This document shows positions 34,955 to 46,500 of a DNA stretch of 64,000 nt, in pieces (position 1 is the stretch's first letter; every line of letters starts with the position of its first letter). Made by a program: the position numbers and the translations under genes. Below the pieces are notes generated by a model. It searched no databases, had not been told where the DNA came from, and saw nothing but the letters and a program-made list of their open reading frames with translations. The stretch is from the NCBI GenBank assembly GCA_012976225.1, contig JAAVVG010000006.1, positions 186,001-250,000 on the forward strand, given 5' to 3'. This DNA comes from Golubevia sp. BC0850. Taxonomy: Eukaryota; Basidiomycota; Exobasidiomycetes; Golubeviales; Golubeviaceae.

Positions 34955-35584
34955 TTTGTTGCTTTGAATCGAGATGGGAGGAAGTGGAAGGAGTGGAGAT
35001 GTAAGACCTTTTAAGGTCTTGATTTGGAGAGGGAAGGTCTACCTCCGAGTTACTCATCGTATTCCCCGGTCACCCGAGTCTCAATCTAAAGAATGAACCT
35101 TCTCTTTAATCTGGAAGCTTAGAACTTTAGAGTTGATAGCTTTATCTCCGAGATTCGACCTCGTCGGAACTTCCAGAAGAAGGCACTTTTTGTGTATGTA
35201 TTTGTGAGGCTCGAGGCTCCTTGCGTGGACTGACCTTCTGACTGTAACGTCTTAACGATCGATGATCTCTCCTCATCGTCATTCCACTTCTACATGTAGT
35301 CTATTCAAACCTCTCAGCAGTATGTATCGAGCTGGCCGGTCGCGAGATCTTGGGCAAGATTATCCACTACTCAGCTCAAACACTCAAGCCATTCAGAGGG
35401 ACGAAAAAAGAGCAAAGACAAACAAAGATGATAAAATTACAAATGGAATTTAATTGATTTGAACATACTGTACGACGAAGAGGCATAGAGGCTGCGAAAG
35501 AAGAGGCACAAGAGTGGTTCGTCAGTCAAGAGTCGATAGAAACTCAAAAAGAGGAGAGAACTACTCACACTGTTTCCAACGTTC
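34955..35584. other. Intergenic region between two minus-strand genes
   Basis: 630 bp holding the ligase promoter and the RPAP1 3' UTR. A plus-strand open frame at 35262-35453 has no supporting feature. Confidence 0.5.
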
Positions 35585-38500
35585 TTAATCGCGACCCTTG
35601 GTCAATTCTCTCAATTCTCTAGCGACCCCTTCTCCCAAGAATTGAGCCACCCAGCTCAACCTTTGTTTGATCTCTTCATCATCAGGCCCAAACATTTTCA
35701 AATCCTTACGCTCTGTCTTCCCCCTTCTTCCATCATAGAGTAAAGCTTCCACCTTGATGAATCCCGGAGAATTGACGAAAAGACTTTGAGCTAGGTGTCT
35801 AGACTTGTTACTAGGTGATCCACTTTTCTTTGCCTCATCATCTTCTTTTGGCCAAATAGAAGCAACCAAATGATGGACAGCAATGTTATAAAGCAGTTGA
35901 TTCTCTTTCGAATTGATTTGCTCACTTAACAAAGTATTGAGATAGCTTCTCAAGATTCCATCATCTTTCTCAACAGGTTCCAAGAATTCCCAAATTCCAT
36001 GTCCAGCTTCGGAAGGTGATTCAGAGATTTTGCATCTGATAGTCTTGATTGAAGAAACATAATTATCCCATAAAAGTTTCCTATAATCGACTGGATATCT
36101 CATACTTGTAGGAGATAGGACAATCCTTCCAAATAGATCATCACCGAAAGAAATAGAATCGTAAAGGCCTAGCAGATCCGTGTAGAATTGATAAAAGGGG
36201 ATTCCATTAGGTAGGGATTTAATTGAGACTTCTTCTAGAGTTGGAATTGAAGTTGAACCATGGCAAGAGATGGAAGCGATCTTCTTTGAAATGTTGAACA
36301 ACTTGGAGATCAAACTTGAAATCACCGGCTCTCTGAAAAGATCCTTTCCTGTCAGATTTCCAGTAGCTTTTGAACCTGGAGTCTTAGCTTGAGATTCTTC
36401 CAATCTATAAACCTTCATCAAGGAGAAGAGCATGTCGCTTGAGCTTGGCAAACCTTTCTTGAGGAGAGAGATGGAGATATGAGAGGAGAGAGCTCTACTG
36501 AAGACCACCGATGCTAAGGCTAAACTAGATCTGACTATCTCTTCCTCGCTCGAATTCCAATCCGAAGGTAGGTTTCCAGAACGATTCAAAGCTGCAGAGT
36601 CTGCAGATTCCAGAAGATCGTCTAAAGCTAGAAGTGGCCAATCTCTTCTCATTGGAAGTCCTGAAGCTGGAGATCTCCAAAGAGGGGCTCCAGTCAGAGG
36701 GTCGATGTCTGCCTTGTTCTTGATGCCTGAATTCTTCTTCTCTTCTTCAGAGCCTTCTTCGTTCGACTCCGACTCTCCACTAGACGTTTGGTTAGAGGAG
36801 GTTGAAACTTTGTAGAAAAGAGACTTGACAGATCTCATCGACTTGGGAGTTGAGCGAAGAGATGGAACGAGAGAAGTCGGATTCCCCTCCTCGTCCATCT
36901 GTGACCTCAGGCATTCCTGGAAGAAGGGCATCAGAATCTGAGCGTCGATCTTGGAGCTAGGGTAAGAACTCTTCAGTTCTTTGAGAGATTCCTCAGCGTT
37001 TCCTACTATATTCTCGAGGATTTCTTTTGCGATCCCTTCATCTCCAGGTTGAAGGATTCCGAGGATTGCGAGGCCCATCTCAATCCTCTCCTTTGATCTA
37101 TTTCCCTGAGTGACCAGAGAATTAGTCACGAAGTCCACCAGATGACTTCTCTGCTCCTGACTTCCGGTGGCCACTGCGTCGACTTGAGAGGTCACCTCCC
37201 AAATTTCACCAGCTAGTAGGTCCTTGGCAGTCCTTTCGAAGATGTGCTTGATCATGTAGTGACTGGCATCGATTTGATTCTCAAACTTGAAGCTCGAGAT
37301 AGCAGTGGCTGAATCGCAAAGATCCACCAAGAGTTGAACTTGAGACTGAGCTTGAGCCCAAAATGGTTCAGAACTCGTTCGAGATTTCTCGAGGCTTGAG
37401 GTAATCCTGTAGATTTCAGAAGTGAGGCTCGAAGCTACATAGAAGTAGTTCCTGAAATCCGGTAGAGAAGAAGAGAGAGCTTGGAGATCTTGCTGCGAAG
37501 CCCAATTCTTTGAGGCTGCGACGTAGGCGGAGAAATGAAGAATTGAAGAACTAGCGACACCAAGAATTGAGTGCAATATCGATAGACCTGAAACTCCAAG
37601 TTCGGAAGGTTCTATCTTTCTGTTGCTGAAGTCTTGAAGAGAAATCAAGGCTGACTGTATGCCTCCCAATTTTGAGGAAAGATCCGACCAATCCGAGACT
37701 TGTTGCCAAACGACTCTATCCACTTCATCCTTTGCTTCTGGATCCGACGCACTTGCCGTCCAGCCTTCGACTAGTAAAAGAAGTTGTTTGATCAGATCTA
37801 GTTTGAATTTGATGAGTTTGCTATCCTCCGAAGTAGTTGTAGATGAATAGAAAACACTCGAAAGGTGATCTATAGCTTCTTGAAGGATCTCTTGACAAGA
37901 GTTTCTCATTGGAGTGAGGAGAATTGCTATCCTCATGTAGATCGGTGAGAACATTCCATACTTTCCCAGAGCCGTATAAGTCTCTAGAACGCTCGTGACT
38001 AGCTTCCATTCTAGCTGAGTTGCTCTGTCCTCCACCGGCTGACCTTTCTCCATCATCCAAGGGAAGAGCGTTAAGATTCTCATCAACGATTCTATTGCTC
38101 CTTCGTGAACTAACCTCTCGGCAGCATCTCTTGAGCTTGAGAGTAAAACTGTGATGAGTTTGACAGCTGATGGATTGGGACCTATTGGAGTTGAAGACTT
38201 GTTGGGATTGGGAGCTGGCCAAGCAGGTTTGATTCCTCGCCCAACGATGACGTCGATTAACCTCTTCTCTTGCATGATGAGTTGGCAAGCCTCGATGGAT
38301 CTAGAAGCTAAAGCCAACAAGATGTCCAGCATAATCAGGAAAATGGCTTGCTCCTCAGAATCCGATTCAGATCGTTGACCAACCCTAGACCATCTTGGAG
38401 TGAGAGAGTTTAAAGATTTAATCAATCCAGTCTTGATCAATTGAGAGATCCAATCTAAGCTAGAGTCCGAGAATTGCTGATTTTCAGATTTCGACTTAGA

Positions 38501-40747
38501 TCTGTTCGGAGGAGAAAATAGAGAAGCTGAATCCACGCATTGAAATGGAGAAGGACCTGAAGAATCTGACAGCATCGTAGCTCTGAGACAACCTAAAGCT
38601 GAAGAGGCAACATTTCTTTGCCTATCCTCCAATAACCATCTAGCCATAATAGAAACCTTAGGTCTTAAATTTTCTGTGTCTACAAATCTAGCCACCGAGA
38701 ATTGTTTCGACTCGGAGCTCTTTGGAATGAGTCTGACAGAAGGATACCTGATGCAGATTCTTCCTAAGACCAAGAACGCTAAGGATCTTTGAGATCCGAC
38801 TGTAGATCTTGTGAGATTGAGAAGCTCTCCTAACGTGTAACCAGCTGAAGATTGACTTTCTCCATGATGGTGCAAACCTGCTAGATAAGTCGAATCTCTG
38901 TCTTGAGGCTTTTCATCTTCATCCATAGCCTTTCCATTGAAATCAAATCTGAATTCTTCGTCGGATTTTGATGAATTGGAAGGAGCTGATTTCGTCCATT
39001 CAAGAGAAGGGTTAGATTCCACTTCTTGAGGAAAGAATCTCTCTCGAATGTCTTTACTTGATCCTTGAAAGTCTTCATCCTCCGCCTGTTGCTTGGCCTG
39101 CGCTTTCAAATTCTTGACTAGTTTCTGAGGCTTTGTAGCCTTTGATTCTTTGATTTGACTGCTCTCTCCTTGATCTTGATCTTGAACTTGAACTTTCTTT
39201 CCTTCTTCTCCTCTCTTCCTCAACATTTCCATCACATCCTCCCCAAACAGATTTTGAAGACTTGCTTTTTCCTCTTCCAATTCCTTCATGTCCATATGCC
39301 TAAGTTCCTCATCATTCTCCCTTGACACCGATTGAAGCATTCGAGAAATATCAGCTGGGTCAGCTCCTCCTCCAGGATCTCTGCTTGGATCTCTAAGTCC
39401 TTCTTCTTCATGTTCAATTTCACTAGGATCCTCTAAATTATGAAGTTCGATCCCTCTCTTCGACCCATCACTTCTATTTTCATTTGCTTCCCCATTCAAT
39501 TTCGAGCTCGACCCGAATTTCTCCTCTCCTCTTCTTAATAACAAGTCCATCACATCAGCTCCAAAAAGATTTTGAATGCTTTCGACTTCTTCTTCTAATT
39601 GATCTTGGTTCATAGCCTTTAATTTCCTATCGTTTTCATCTGAGATGGATTTCATTAGGCTTGACATATCATCTCCTACTGGTTCGATTCCCTTTTCCTT
39701 GATTGGAGCTGCTAGAGATGAAAGAACAGATGGAGTTGACTTTGTTTTCGAAGTAGAATTAGAAGAAGAGGTGTTGAGAGTTATAGAGGAAGAAGAAGCA
39801 TTTGATTTTTGATTCGGCGGACCTAAACCTTGTTTGATCAATCTCGATTTCCTAAATGCAGAAATCGGTTGTTCATCTTCATCTAACCAGACTTCTTGAG
39901 AGTTGAAACTTGTAGGAGATGTGACATTTTGAAGCTGAGAGACTTGAGGGAATCCTTGATAACCAAATGGATTTGGATCCTTAGGAAGAGGTGAAGCCCT
40001 CTCTCTGATAGCTCCAACTACTTGAGAAGACATTTCTGAATTAGTTTTAGATGAAGTAGGTCGTTCTCTGACTCCACCAACGACTGGTGAACCTCTTGGA
40101 ATCGGAGGAATTCGAATCTCATTTCCATCTGAATCCACTTCCACCATTTCCTCTTCGTCTTCCTCTCCCTTTTCTTCAACATTAGCTCTCTTAGAAAACG
40201 ATCCGTTGTCAGCTACTTCTCTTTCCTGATGCAATTGAGCTTGAGCTCGCTGCTGAGCGAATCTTGAAGGTTTTCGATTGGAAGAAGATGTTGAGATTGG
40301 GGGTCTGGAACTTTCACCTGCTGAAACTCGGTTGTGGACTTTTTCTGGCTCTGAATCTGGCTCCAAAGTTTGATCTCGAAAAGTTGAGAATCGTAAGACT
40401 TTCTGAGTTGGTTTGGTTGAAGGTAGTTCTTCCTTCTGCTGATCTTCTTCTTCCCTCCTTGATTGCTGCGACTCGTCTGCCTTCCCTTCTCCTTCTCCTA
40501 CTCCTTCTGATATCGGGATTGCCTGATTTAAATTCTGATTTGATCTTGTTCCAATCGTTGGAGGTTTACTTCTCTTGACTGTGGCAGCTGGTGGCCAATC
40601 GAATCCACCATCTTCATCTGAAGAAGTTGCTTCTCCTTCCTCTCTTTCTTCATCTTCTCCGTCGAAGCCTTGATCTTTGAAGTATTTCTCATTCTCAAAC
40701 TCAGCGTTCAATTGAGCTGCTGTGGGTCGGATTTGTTGAGATGTCAT
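35585..40747 (-). CDS. RPAP1: RNA polymerase II-associated protein 1 homologue
   Basis: RPAP1 (yeast Rba50) helps assemble RNA polymerase II in the cytoplasm and bring it into the nucleus. Single exon of 1720 codons, the longest uninterrupted frame in the window and unusual beside its intron-rich neighbours. The N-terminal 350 residues are acidic and disordered, with PSRFAQQRAQAQ. An RPAP1_N-like helical motif occurs twice, at about residues 357-402 (ending NLFGADVMDLLLRRGEE) and 464-508 (ending NLFGEDVMEMLRKRGEE). The RPAP1_C-like hallmark LAGLHHHGESQSSAGYTL is at about 619-636, followed by GELLNLTRSTVGSQRSLAF, then a long helical-repeat C-terminal region to the end. The start follows the family opening (TAAQLNAEFENEKYF). 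Confidence 0.9.
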   Translation of the reverse strand: MTSQQIRPTAAQLNAEFENEKYFKDQGFDGEDEEREEGEATSSDEDGGFDWPPAATVKRSKPPTIGTRSNQNLNQAIPISEGVGEGEGKADESQQSRREEEDQQKEELPSTKPTQKVLRFSTFRDQTLEPDSEPEKVHNRVSAGESSRPPISTSSSNRKPSRFAQQRAQAQLHQEREVADNGSFSKRANVEEKGEEDEEEMVEVDSDGNEIRIPPIPRGSPVVGGVRERPTSSKTNSEMSSQVVGAIRERASPLPKDPNPFGYQGFPQVSQLQNVTSPTSFNSQEVWLDEDEQPISAFRKSRLIKQGLGPPNQKSNASSSSITLNTSSSNSTSKTKSTPSVLSSLAAPIKEKGIEPVGDDMSSLMKSISDENDRKLKAMNQDQLEEEVESIQNLFGADVMDLLLRRGEEKFGSSSKLNGEANENRSDGSKRGIELHNLEDPSEIEHEEEGLRDPSRDPGGGADPADISRMLQSVSRENDEELRHMDMKELEEEKASLQNLFGEDVMEMLRKRGEEGKKVQVQDQDQGESSQIKESKATKPQKLVKNLKAQAKQQAEDEDFQGSSKDIRERFFPQEVESNPSLEWTKSAPSNSSKSDEEFRFDFNGKAMDEDEKPQDRDSTYLAGLHHHGESQSSAGYTLGELLNLTRSTVGSQRSLAFLVLGRICIRYPSVRLIPKSSESKQFSVARFVDTENLRPKVSIMARWLLEDRQRNVASSALGCLRATMLSDSSGPSPFQCVDSASLFSPPNRSKSKSENQQFSDSSLDWISQLIKTGLIKSLNSLTPRWSRVGQRSESDSEEQAIFLIMLDILLALASRSIEACQLIMQEKRLIDVIVGRGIKPAWPAPNPNKSSTPIGPNPSAVKLITVLLSSSRDAAERLVHEGAIESLMRILTLFPWMMEKGQPVEDRATQLEWKLVTSVLETYTALGKYGMFSPIYMRIAILLTPMRNSCQEILQEAIDHLSSVFYSSTTTSEDSKLIKFKLDLIKQLLLLVEGWTASASDPEAKDEVDRVVWQQVSDWSDLSSKLGGIQSALISLQDFSNRKIEPSELGVSGLSILHSILGVASSSILHFSAYVAASKNWASQQDLQALSSSLPDFRNYFYVASSLTSEIYRITSSLEKSRTSSEPFWAQAQSQVQLLVDLCDSATAISSFKFENQIDASHYMIKHIFERTAKDLLAGEIWEVTSQVDAVATGSQEQRSHLVDFVTNSLVTQGNRSKERIEMGLAILGILQPGDEGIAKEILENIVGNAEESLKELKSSYPSSKIDAQILMPFFQECLRSQMDEEGNPTSLVPSLRSTPKSMRSVKSLFYKVSTSSNQTSSGESESNEEGSEEEKKNSGIKNKADIDPLTGAPLWRSPASGLPMRRDWPLLALDDLLESADSAALNRSGNLPSDWNSSEEEIVRSSLALASVVFSRALSSHISISLLKKGLPSSSDMLFSLMKVYRLEESQAKTPGSKATGNLTGKDLFREPVISSLISKLFNISKKIASISCHGSTSIPTLEEVSIKSLPNGIPFYQFYTDLLGLYDSISFGDDLFGRIVLSPTSMRYPVDYRKLLWDNYVSSIKTIRCKISESPSEAGHGIWEFLEPVEKDDGILRSYLNTLLSEQINSKENQLLYNIAVHHLVASIWPKEDDEAKKSGSPSNKSRHLAQSLFVNSPGFIKVEALLYDGRRGKTERKDLKMFGPDDEEIKQRLSWVAQFLGEGVARELRELTKGRD

Positions 40748-40957
40748 GGTGGAGTTCAGAACAAGGTTGGCTTTTTCTCATTCGTCTGTAAAAGGTCTCA
40801 CATCTCACTCCGCAAGAAAAGGTGTCTTTCCCTGGCATTCTGAACTTAATTACTAATTGAAACAAACGAAACTAAGGTAACGTATGAGAAAATTGAAAAC
40901 TACTGAAACAGAAACTGCAAGAAATTCTCAACATTTCTGACTCAACCCCTCAAACCT

Positions 40958-42484
40958 TCAAACTTCATCTTCTCCCTCTGCGTCAATCGCCTCTTCCTGA
41001 CCAATCAGAGCAGCATGAGCCAACTGTTCCAAATGTTGACCAACATCGACCTCTGCAGCTTCCACCTGCAATTCACCTGATCCATTCTCATGTTCGGCAT
41101 AAACCAGTTCTCCTTCTTGACCTTGATAAACTTCCTGACCTTCTTGTTGATAATCTTCATTCGCATAGACAACCCCTTCTTGAACGTATCCACCCTCTTG
41201 AGCGTACTGCTGCTCTTCATCATATCCAGCTTGTTCAGGATCGTATTGACCTTCATCTTGAGGGTAAGGAACTTCATGACCTTCTTCATCGTAACGAGCT
41301 TCCTGACCTTCAGGGCCGTAGTTACCTTCTTGGCCTTCAGGATCATAATTAGGATCTTGACCTTCAGGAGCATAATCAGGATGAGCTTGACCTTCTTGAG
41401 GGTAATTGGCTTCTTGACCCTCTGGAGCGTAAGTTGGATCCTCACCATTCGTAGCATAAGTAACTTCATGACCATTTTCATGATCTACTCCATTCTCATG
41501 GGATTCATTAACATCATTGGCACTTGCTTCTGGATGAACGTAATACGGGTCAAGTCTTCTAACAGTAGGCAATGGAGAACCATCTTCTTCTTCCGCGTAA
41601 GGATTGTAAGTAGCATAATTAGATCCTTCTTGATTGGTGAATCCTTGTTCAGCTGTTAAAGCGGCTGAAAACAAGAGAGGGAGAGAGAGAGAGAGATGCG
41701 AAAAACAAAGGAAAGGATGAGAAACTCCAAAAGGTGGGTGGTGTGTCGACTTTCTGAGCCTCAAAGAGAACAGCCTTTGACCCATTCAATTCGAGACCTC
41801 GATCCTGAGATCATCCCTTTACTTCACGAAACCCTCAAAAAGGGTAGGTAACTCACCAATTTCATCCGCTCTGCCCTTGAAAATCTTAGTAACTCTTTCA
41901 AAATCCCCTTTAGCAAAATTGCTCAAGAACCAATTATTATAACTTTTCCCCTTAGCACTCTCTCTAGTAGTTTTGAATTCCCTTATCAATTCTTCCTCCA
42001 AAACCAAAGGTAACCTACCATTTTTTGGAGCCTCCTTAATTCCAGGGATTTCAAAAGCAGCTCTGATACAATTTTTAACAGCGCAAAGTCCACCGTTTCC
42101 TCTGATTTGAATGTGACCTATATCAGAGATTTGTTGAGTTAACCAAGCGTCTCCACCTAAGAGAGAAGTGATTGAATCTCTAACTCCTGCAGCTCTAGTT
42201 TCCCATTTTTCAGTCGAGTTTGGGACTGGATTTGGATTTGAATTTGAATTCGTAGTGGGTTGGGATTGTTCTGGAAGAGGTAGAGGTAGAGGTAGAGGAG
42301 AAGGATCGGTTGAGGACCAAATGTTGGAGTTGGAAGCAGCTGTGACTTGACGAGCTGCTTCTAGAGCCGCTTGAAGTTGTTGTTCAGCGGAAGCTGGGAG
42401 TTCGATGCGAGTTTCTCCTTCAGGTGAATCATTGCTTTGCTTTCTTTTCTTTGCTGAGGAATGGAAAAGGAGTTGGGAGAGGTG

Positions 42485-42524
<40 letters not shown>

Positions 42525-43215
42525 CGAGGTCAGCCGCAAAAGCTTCTCCAATGGAAGGAAGAGACCCATAGAAGCAACCTCACAATATGACTGGGTCGAA
42601 ATCGTTCAAGGTGAGAGTGCTCCTCCTCAAAGCTTGGGCAAAGTGACTGAAGATCCGAGTTCAGCAAGATTGGTGAATCATCCACGATCCTTTCTCTACC
42701 CTTCCTTGGATTTTCCCAATCTTCGAGATCGATGAAGATTCCATTCAGGTTTGAATCCAAGGGTAGGAAAGTCTAGTACGAGTTTCGGACTAGATTTGCC
42801 TTCTCCCACTACCTCTCACTCGCCTTGCCACCCTCCTTTTTGCAAACCTCTTGACCCGATGTTCCGAAGAGCTTTATATGGAGGGAAATTAAATTTCATT
42901 CTCCTCCTCCGCTTTACTGTCTCATTCAAGCTGGCTGAAGACGAGCAGCAGAGAAGAGAGTAACAGATTCCTTCTGATCCCTCCTTCCGGAGCTCCCTCT
43001 CTGTGCTCTGCTCTGCTCTCCTGGAGTCAAGGCATCAAAGTCTCACTATCAACAGCTCTTCACGGACAGTGCCTATTTGCCTGAGTCTCGAGCTCCAACT
43101 CTAAACCGAGCGATTTGGATGATTCTAACTCACCAGCTCTACCCTCTCCTTCTGGCTCAAATTCAGCACTACCCTTTCTCCTAACTCTGTTTCCATCACC
43201 ACTAGTATCCTCCAT
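40958..43215 (-). CDS. Protein with basic N-terminus and YxxEGQ repeat tail, unknown function
   Basis: Three exons: 43215-43134, 42453-41857, 41664-40958; phases agree; 461 aa. The first intron is long (680 nt) and contains an AG microsatellite, so the first exon is less certain, although its GTGAGT donor and phase fit. The N-terminus is charged with KKRKQSND, a likely nuclear signal. Residues about 90-230 form the only globular-looking part (AGVRDSITSLLGGDAWLTQQ, then EELIREFKTTRESAKGKSYN and RVTKIFKGRADEI), which I do not recognise. The third exon encodes an acidic tail of roughly 120 residues made of degenerate 7-10-residue units of the type YAPEGQ, YDPEGQE, YGPEGQE and YQQEGQE. No Arg/Lys-rich or hydrophobic segments are in the tail. 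Confidence 0.75.
42487..42518. repeat. AG dinucleotide microsatellite
   Basis: About sixteen uninterrupted AG units inside the first intron of the YxxEGQ-repeat gene. Confidence 0.9.
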
Positions 43216-43561
43216 TATCTCAGTCTCGGCTCTTGAAAGTAGAGGACTTTGGATTGGGATGAGACTGGGATTGGGATTGGAAGCTCTTGTTGAGGATGGA
43301 TTGGATTTGGAATGGATTGGATGGTCTTGGAATGAATAGAGCTGACCAGTGACTCTTGAAGGAGTAGTAGTAGAATGTAGATTGTAGAATGTAATCTGTT
43401 AAAGAAAGAGGTTGGGTTGATAAAGAATCTCAAGTCAGACTGTCAGAGCGACAAGTAGTGATCGCCGAAGCAAGCCGAGGGGTTAGTTGTGTTGCCGACT
43501 GGCCAACTTTTTTTTGAAATGGAAAGGAACATCTTCTTGGATCTAATTCTAATTCTGTGGA
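43216..43561. promoter_or_regulatory. Shared divergent promoter of the YxxEGQ gene and UTP4
   Basis: 346 bp separate the two outward-pointing start codons, so the genes probably share regulatory DNA. The left part has repeated GGATTGG-like runs (43250-43325). No TATA box seen. Confidence 0.5.
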
Positions 43562-46500
43562 ATGACATCGATAATGGAATTGAATTTTGATTCTCATTCT
43601 TTACCTGAAGCAACAACTTCTTCAACTTGTTCATCCTTAACAGTTCATCGATTACGATTCCCAGATTGGACACCTTCTTCAATCACTTCTTTAGCTTTCC
43701 CTCCAACTCATTCAATCAATCCTACTCATCCTTCAGTTCAATCCAATAACACCAATACTCGATCAATATTAGCGATAGGAAGGGAGAATGGAAACGTCGA
43801 ACTTTACGTTTGGGTTGGTCCAAATAGAGAAGATTCTCACATTGCTACTGGCAGCACAAGTACAAGCTCAGACACTCAGAATCATAAGGGTTGGGTAGTT
43901 CATACAGTGAGTACTTGTCCTGTTTTGGGATTCAGTTGTATCTTATCTGGGAAGCTTCGTGGAGAGCAAAGTCGAACAAGATCTGGCTCAGAGAGGGAGG
44001 GGAAGAAAAAGAAACACAAATCGAGTCAGGTTGCATCAGACAGTGGAATAGCAAGCAAGATAGAAATTTGGCCTAACTGCAATCCACTGTGAAATGCTGG
44101 AGTACAGAGGGCTGTGTCTCCTTGGTTTTTTCAGACCGACCAAGAGAGACTTCCTTCTGTGATCTTCCCATAGAGAGAGGTCGGGAAGATGAGCTACTCC
44201 TGGTTCAAAAAGAGGAACTCTAATTCAATCTTCCAAAGGAAAGTTTCTCTGAGGTTACCTTCCGGACATGTGGAGAAGAAAGAGGAGATTTTGGTGGGGT
44301 CACTGTCGAGCGCTGTTGGAGGCTTATACGCTCTCACTTTGAAACACTTTACTTTGGATGGATTTCCCTCGAAGATTCAACTCTTTGCAGTTCTACGAGA
44401 CGAGGGTGTGATTTTTCGAGCAAGAACCTTCTTCAAGGTTTACAAAGGGTCCTTCTTTGAGCCAACTGTTCTGCCACTCAACGCAACCTCTTTTTTAAAC
44501 TCGTGTATTTCTCCATCACTACTTGCCTCTCCCACAGGTCCTACTAGGAGCCACTTCCTCTAGAATCGAATCTTTGACCTTTTCTCTAGTACCAACAACA
44601 ATCAATTCTCAACTCTCAACCTCAACAACCTTAATTCTACGTCTGTTCTCAATTTCTGGAGGTTCTCTCTTAACAGAGCATTATTTACCTTCATCCCTTT
44701 CCGTCTATCATTCCTCAATTCCATCAACTCCATCTTCAACTATTCCATTTGGTCAAGTTTCTAGAACTTTACCTTCAAACGGAGGTCCGATTTGGTCATT
44801 GGCTTCTTCTCCTTTAGGCCTTTATTTAGCTATAGGTTGTGATGATGGATTCGTTAGAATCATTTCTTTGAGAGATGGAAATTTCAAACATGTTTCTACA
44901 TCCGAGTTCAAGAAATCACCAGATGGGAAATTGGATCAAAGGAATGTGGTTGAGAAATTGGAGAAAGCTAAAGGTAGGATTTTATCTTTGGCTTGGGGGA
45001 ATCCTATCAAGATCAAGAAAGGAAAAAACAAGATGGAAGTTGAGAAGAAACAGAGTAAAAAAGGGAAAGGAAGTGATAGTGATAGTGATAGTAGCTTAGA
45101 TTCAGAAGATTCTTCATCCTCGTCAGATGAAGATGAAGATTCAGATGATTACTTCTCTTCATGGAAAGAATCTTTAATTTTAGGAGGTACTTCTAGATCT
45201 TGTGGTTTACTTTGGCAAGTTTCAACTGGTCGACTATTATCTAAACTAAGCGTACCCAAATTAGCTAAAACTTCAAATCATCCTTCAAGACATTCAAATG
45301 GCAATGGCGGTTCTTCTTTAGTTTGGTCATGTTTGATATTACCTTGTGGAACTTTAGTCCTCGGAGATTCAAATTCTAGAGTCACTTTTTATGATTCTAA
45401 GAATCATGTTTTACTACCCGGCGGTGAATTTAGAGCTCATGGAAAAGAATCCGATGTCCTAAGTTTGGTGGCTAGTGAAGATGGTAAAACTGTTTATTCA
45501 GGTGGTACTGATATGAAAGTTGGTGAAATCAGTTGGGTTGGGAACAATAGGGAAAAGGATGGAAAAGCTAAGGGGAAAATTGAGGGTAAATGGAATCATA
45601 TCATTTCTAGAAGATTACATTCTCATGATGTTAGGGCTTTGGCTATTGATCCTCCTATGGATTTGTTCAGTCACTCTAGAAAACAAGATTCAACAACACC
45701 TTTAACATCAAGAGATTCTTCTAAGAAACTTCCGATCTTAGTCAGTGGTGGTACTGATTATTCTTTAATCTTAACTCCAGCTGCTCCTTCCAATCAACCA
45801 AATCTTACTAGAACCAAAGTCAAATCTGAGAAGAAAGGATCGGAGAAAACTGAAACTGACAATCATTCTAATGAAACTTATTTCAATTCGGTTTCTTCTT
45901 CGTTCTCAACTCTCTTTGCTTCTTCTATTCAGAGGAAACTACCTTATGTTCCTTCTGTGAATGGTAGATCCGGAGCTTCAAGTGGAGGAAGTGTCATCTC
46001 ATTCTCAAAAGAGAATGGTTGGATCGTTCTCAAAAGAGAAAAGGGAGTCGGCATTTGGAGTATGGGTCAAAAATCCAAAGAAGCAGGTGGAAACACTTTA
46101 TATGAGAAAATGGCAAGGAAAGAAGAAAACGAGGATGAAGATGACGACGAGGAAGAAAAAGCAAACGATGAGAATTGGTCCAAGCTCTTGGAGATGGAAT
46201 TCAAAAGTCATACGAATTTGGATGTGGTGGAAATTTCGCATGATGGGAATTGGTTGGTTATTTCTGACTTGTACGAAAGTAAATTGTTTCAACTCGTCAA
46301 GGTCTCAACGAATTCAAGATCAAAAGTAGATGATGATGAGGAGGAGGAGGAATTCGAACTTCAACCTAGAAGAGTCAAATCTTTCGGTATGGCCTTCAAT
46401 CCAGATGAAGAATCTTCAAAACTTACCGGTCCTGCTTCAACTTGCATGAGATTCACCCCAGATTCCAAGAGGTTGATACTAGCTACTAGATGGGATTCCA

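Noticed and set aside
41005-41659. Long open frames on both strands (158 and 189 codons) overlapping the YxxEGQ tail
   Set aside because: They are shadows of a low-complexity repeat that keeps several frames open; composition is Leu/Lys/Ile-biased with no start or splice context.
42487-42518. AG repeat considered as part of a coding exon
   Set aside because: It lies between a good donor and acceptor of matching phase and is best read as intronic.
44189-44563. 124-codon open frame inside the UTP4 intron
   Set aside because: No homology signal, and it overlaps the true acceptor; UTP4 reads continuously when the whole segment is an intron.
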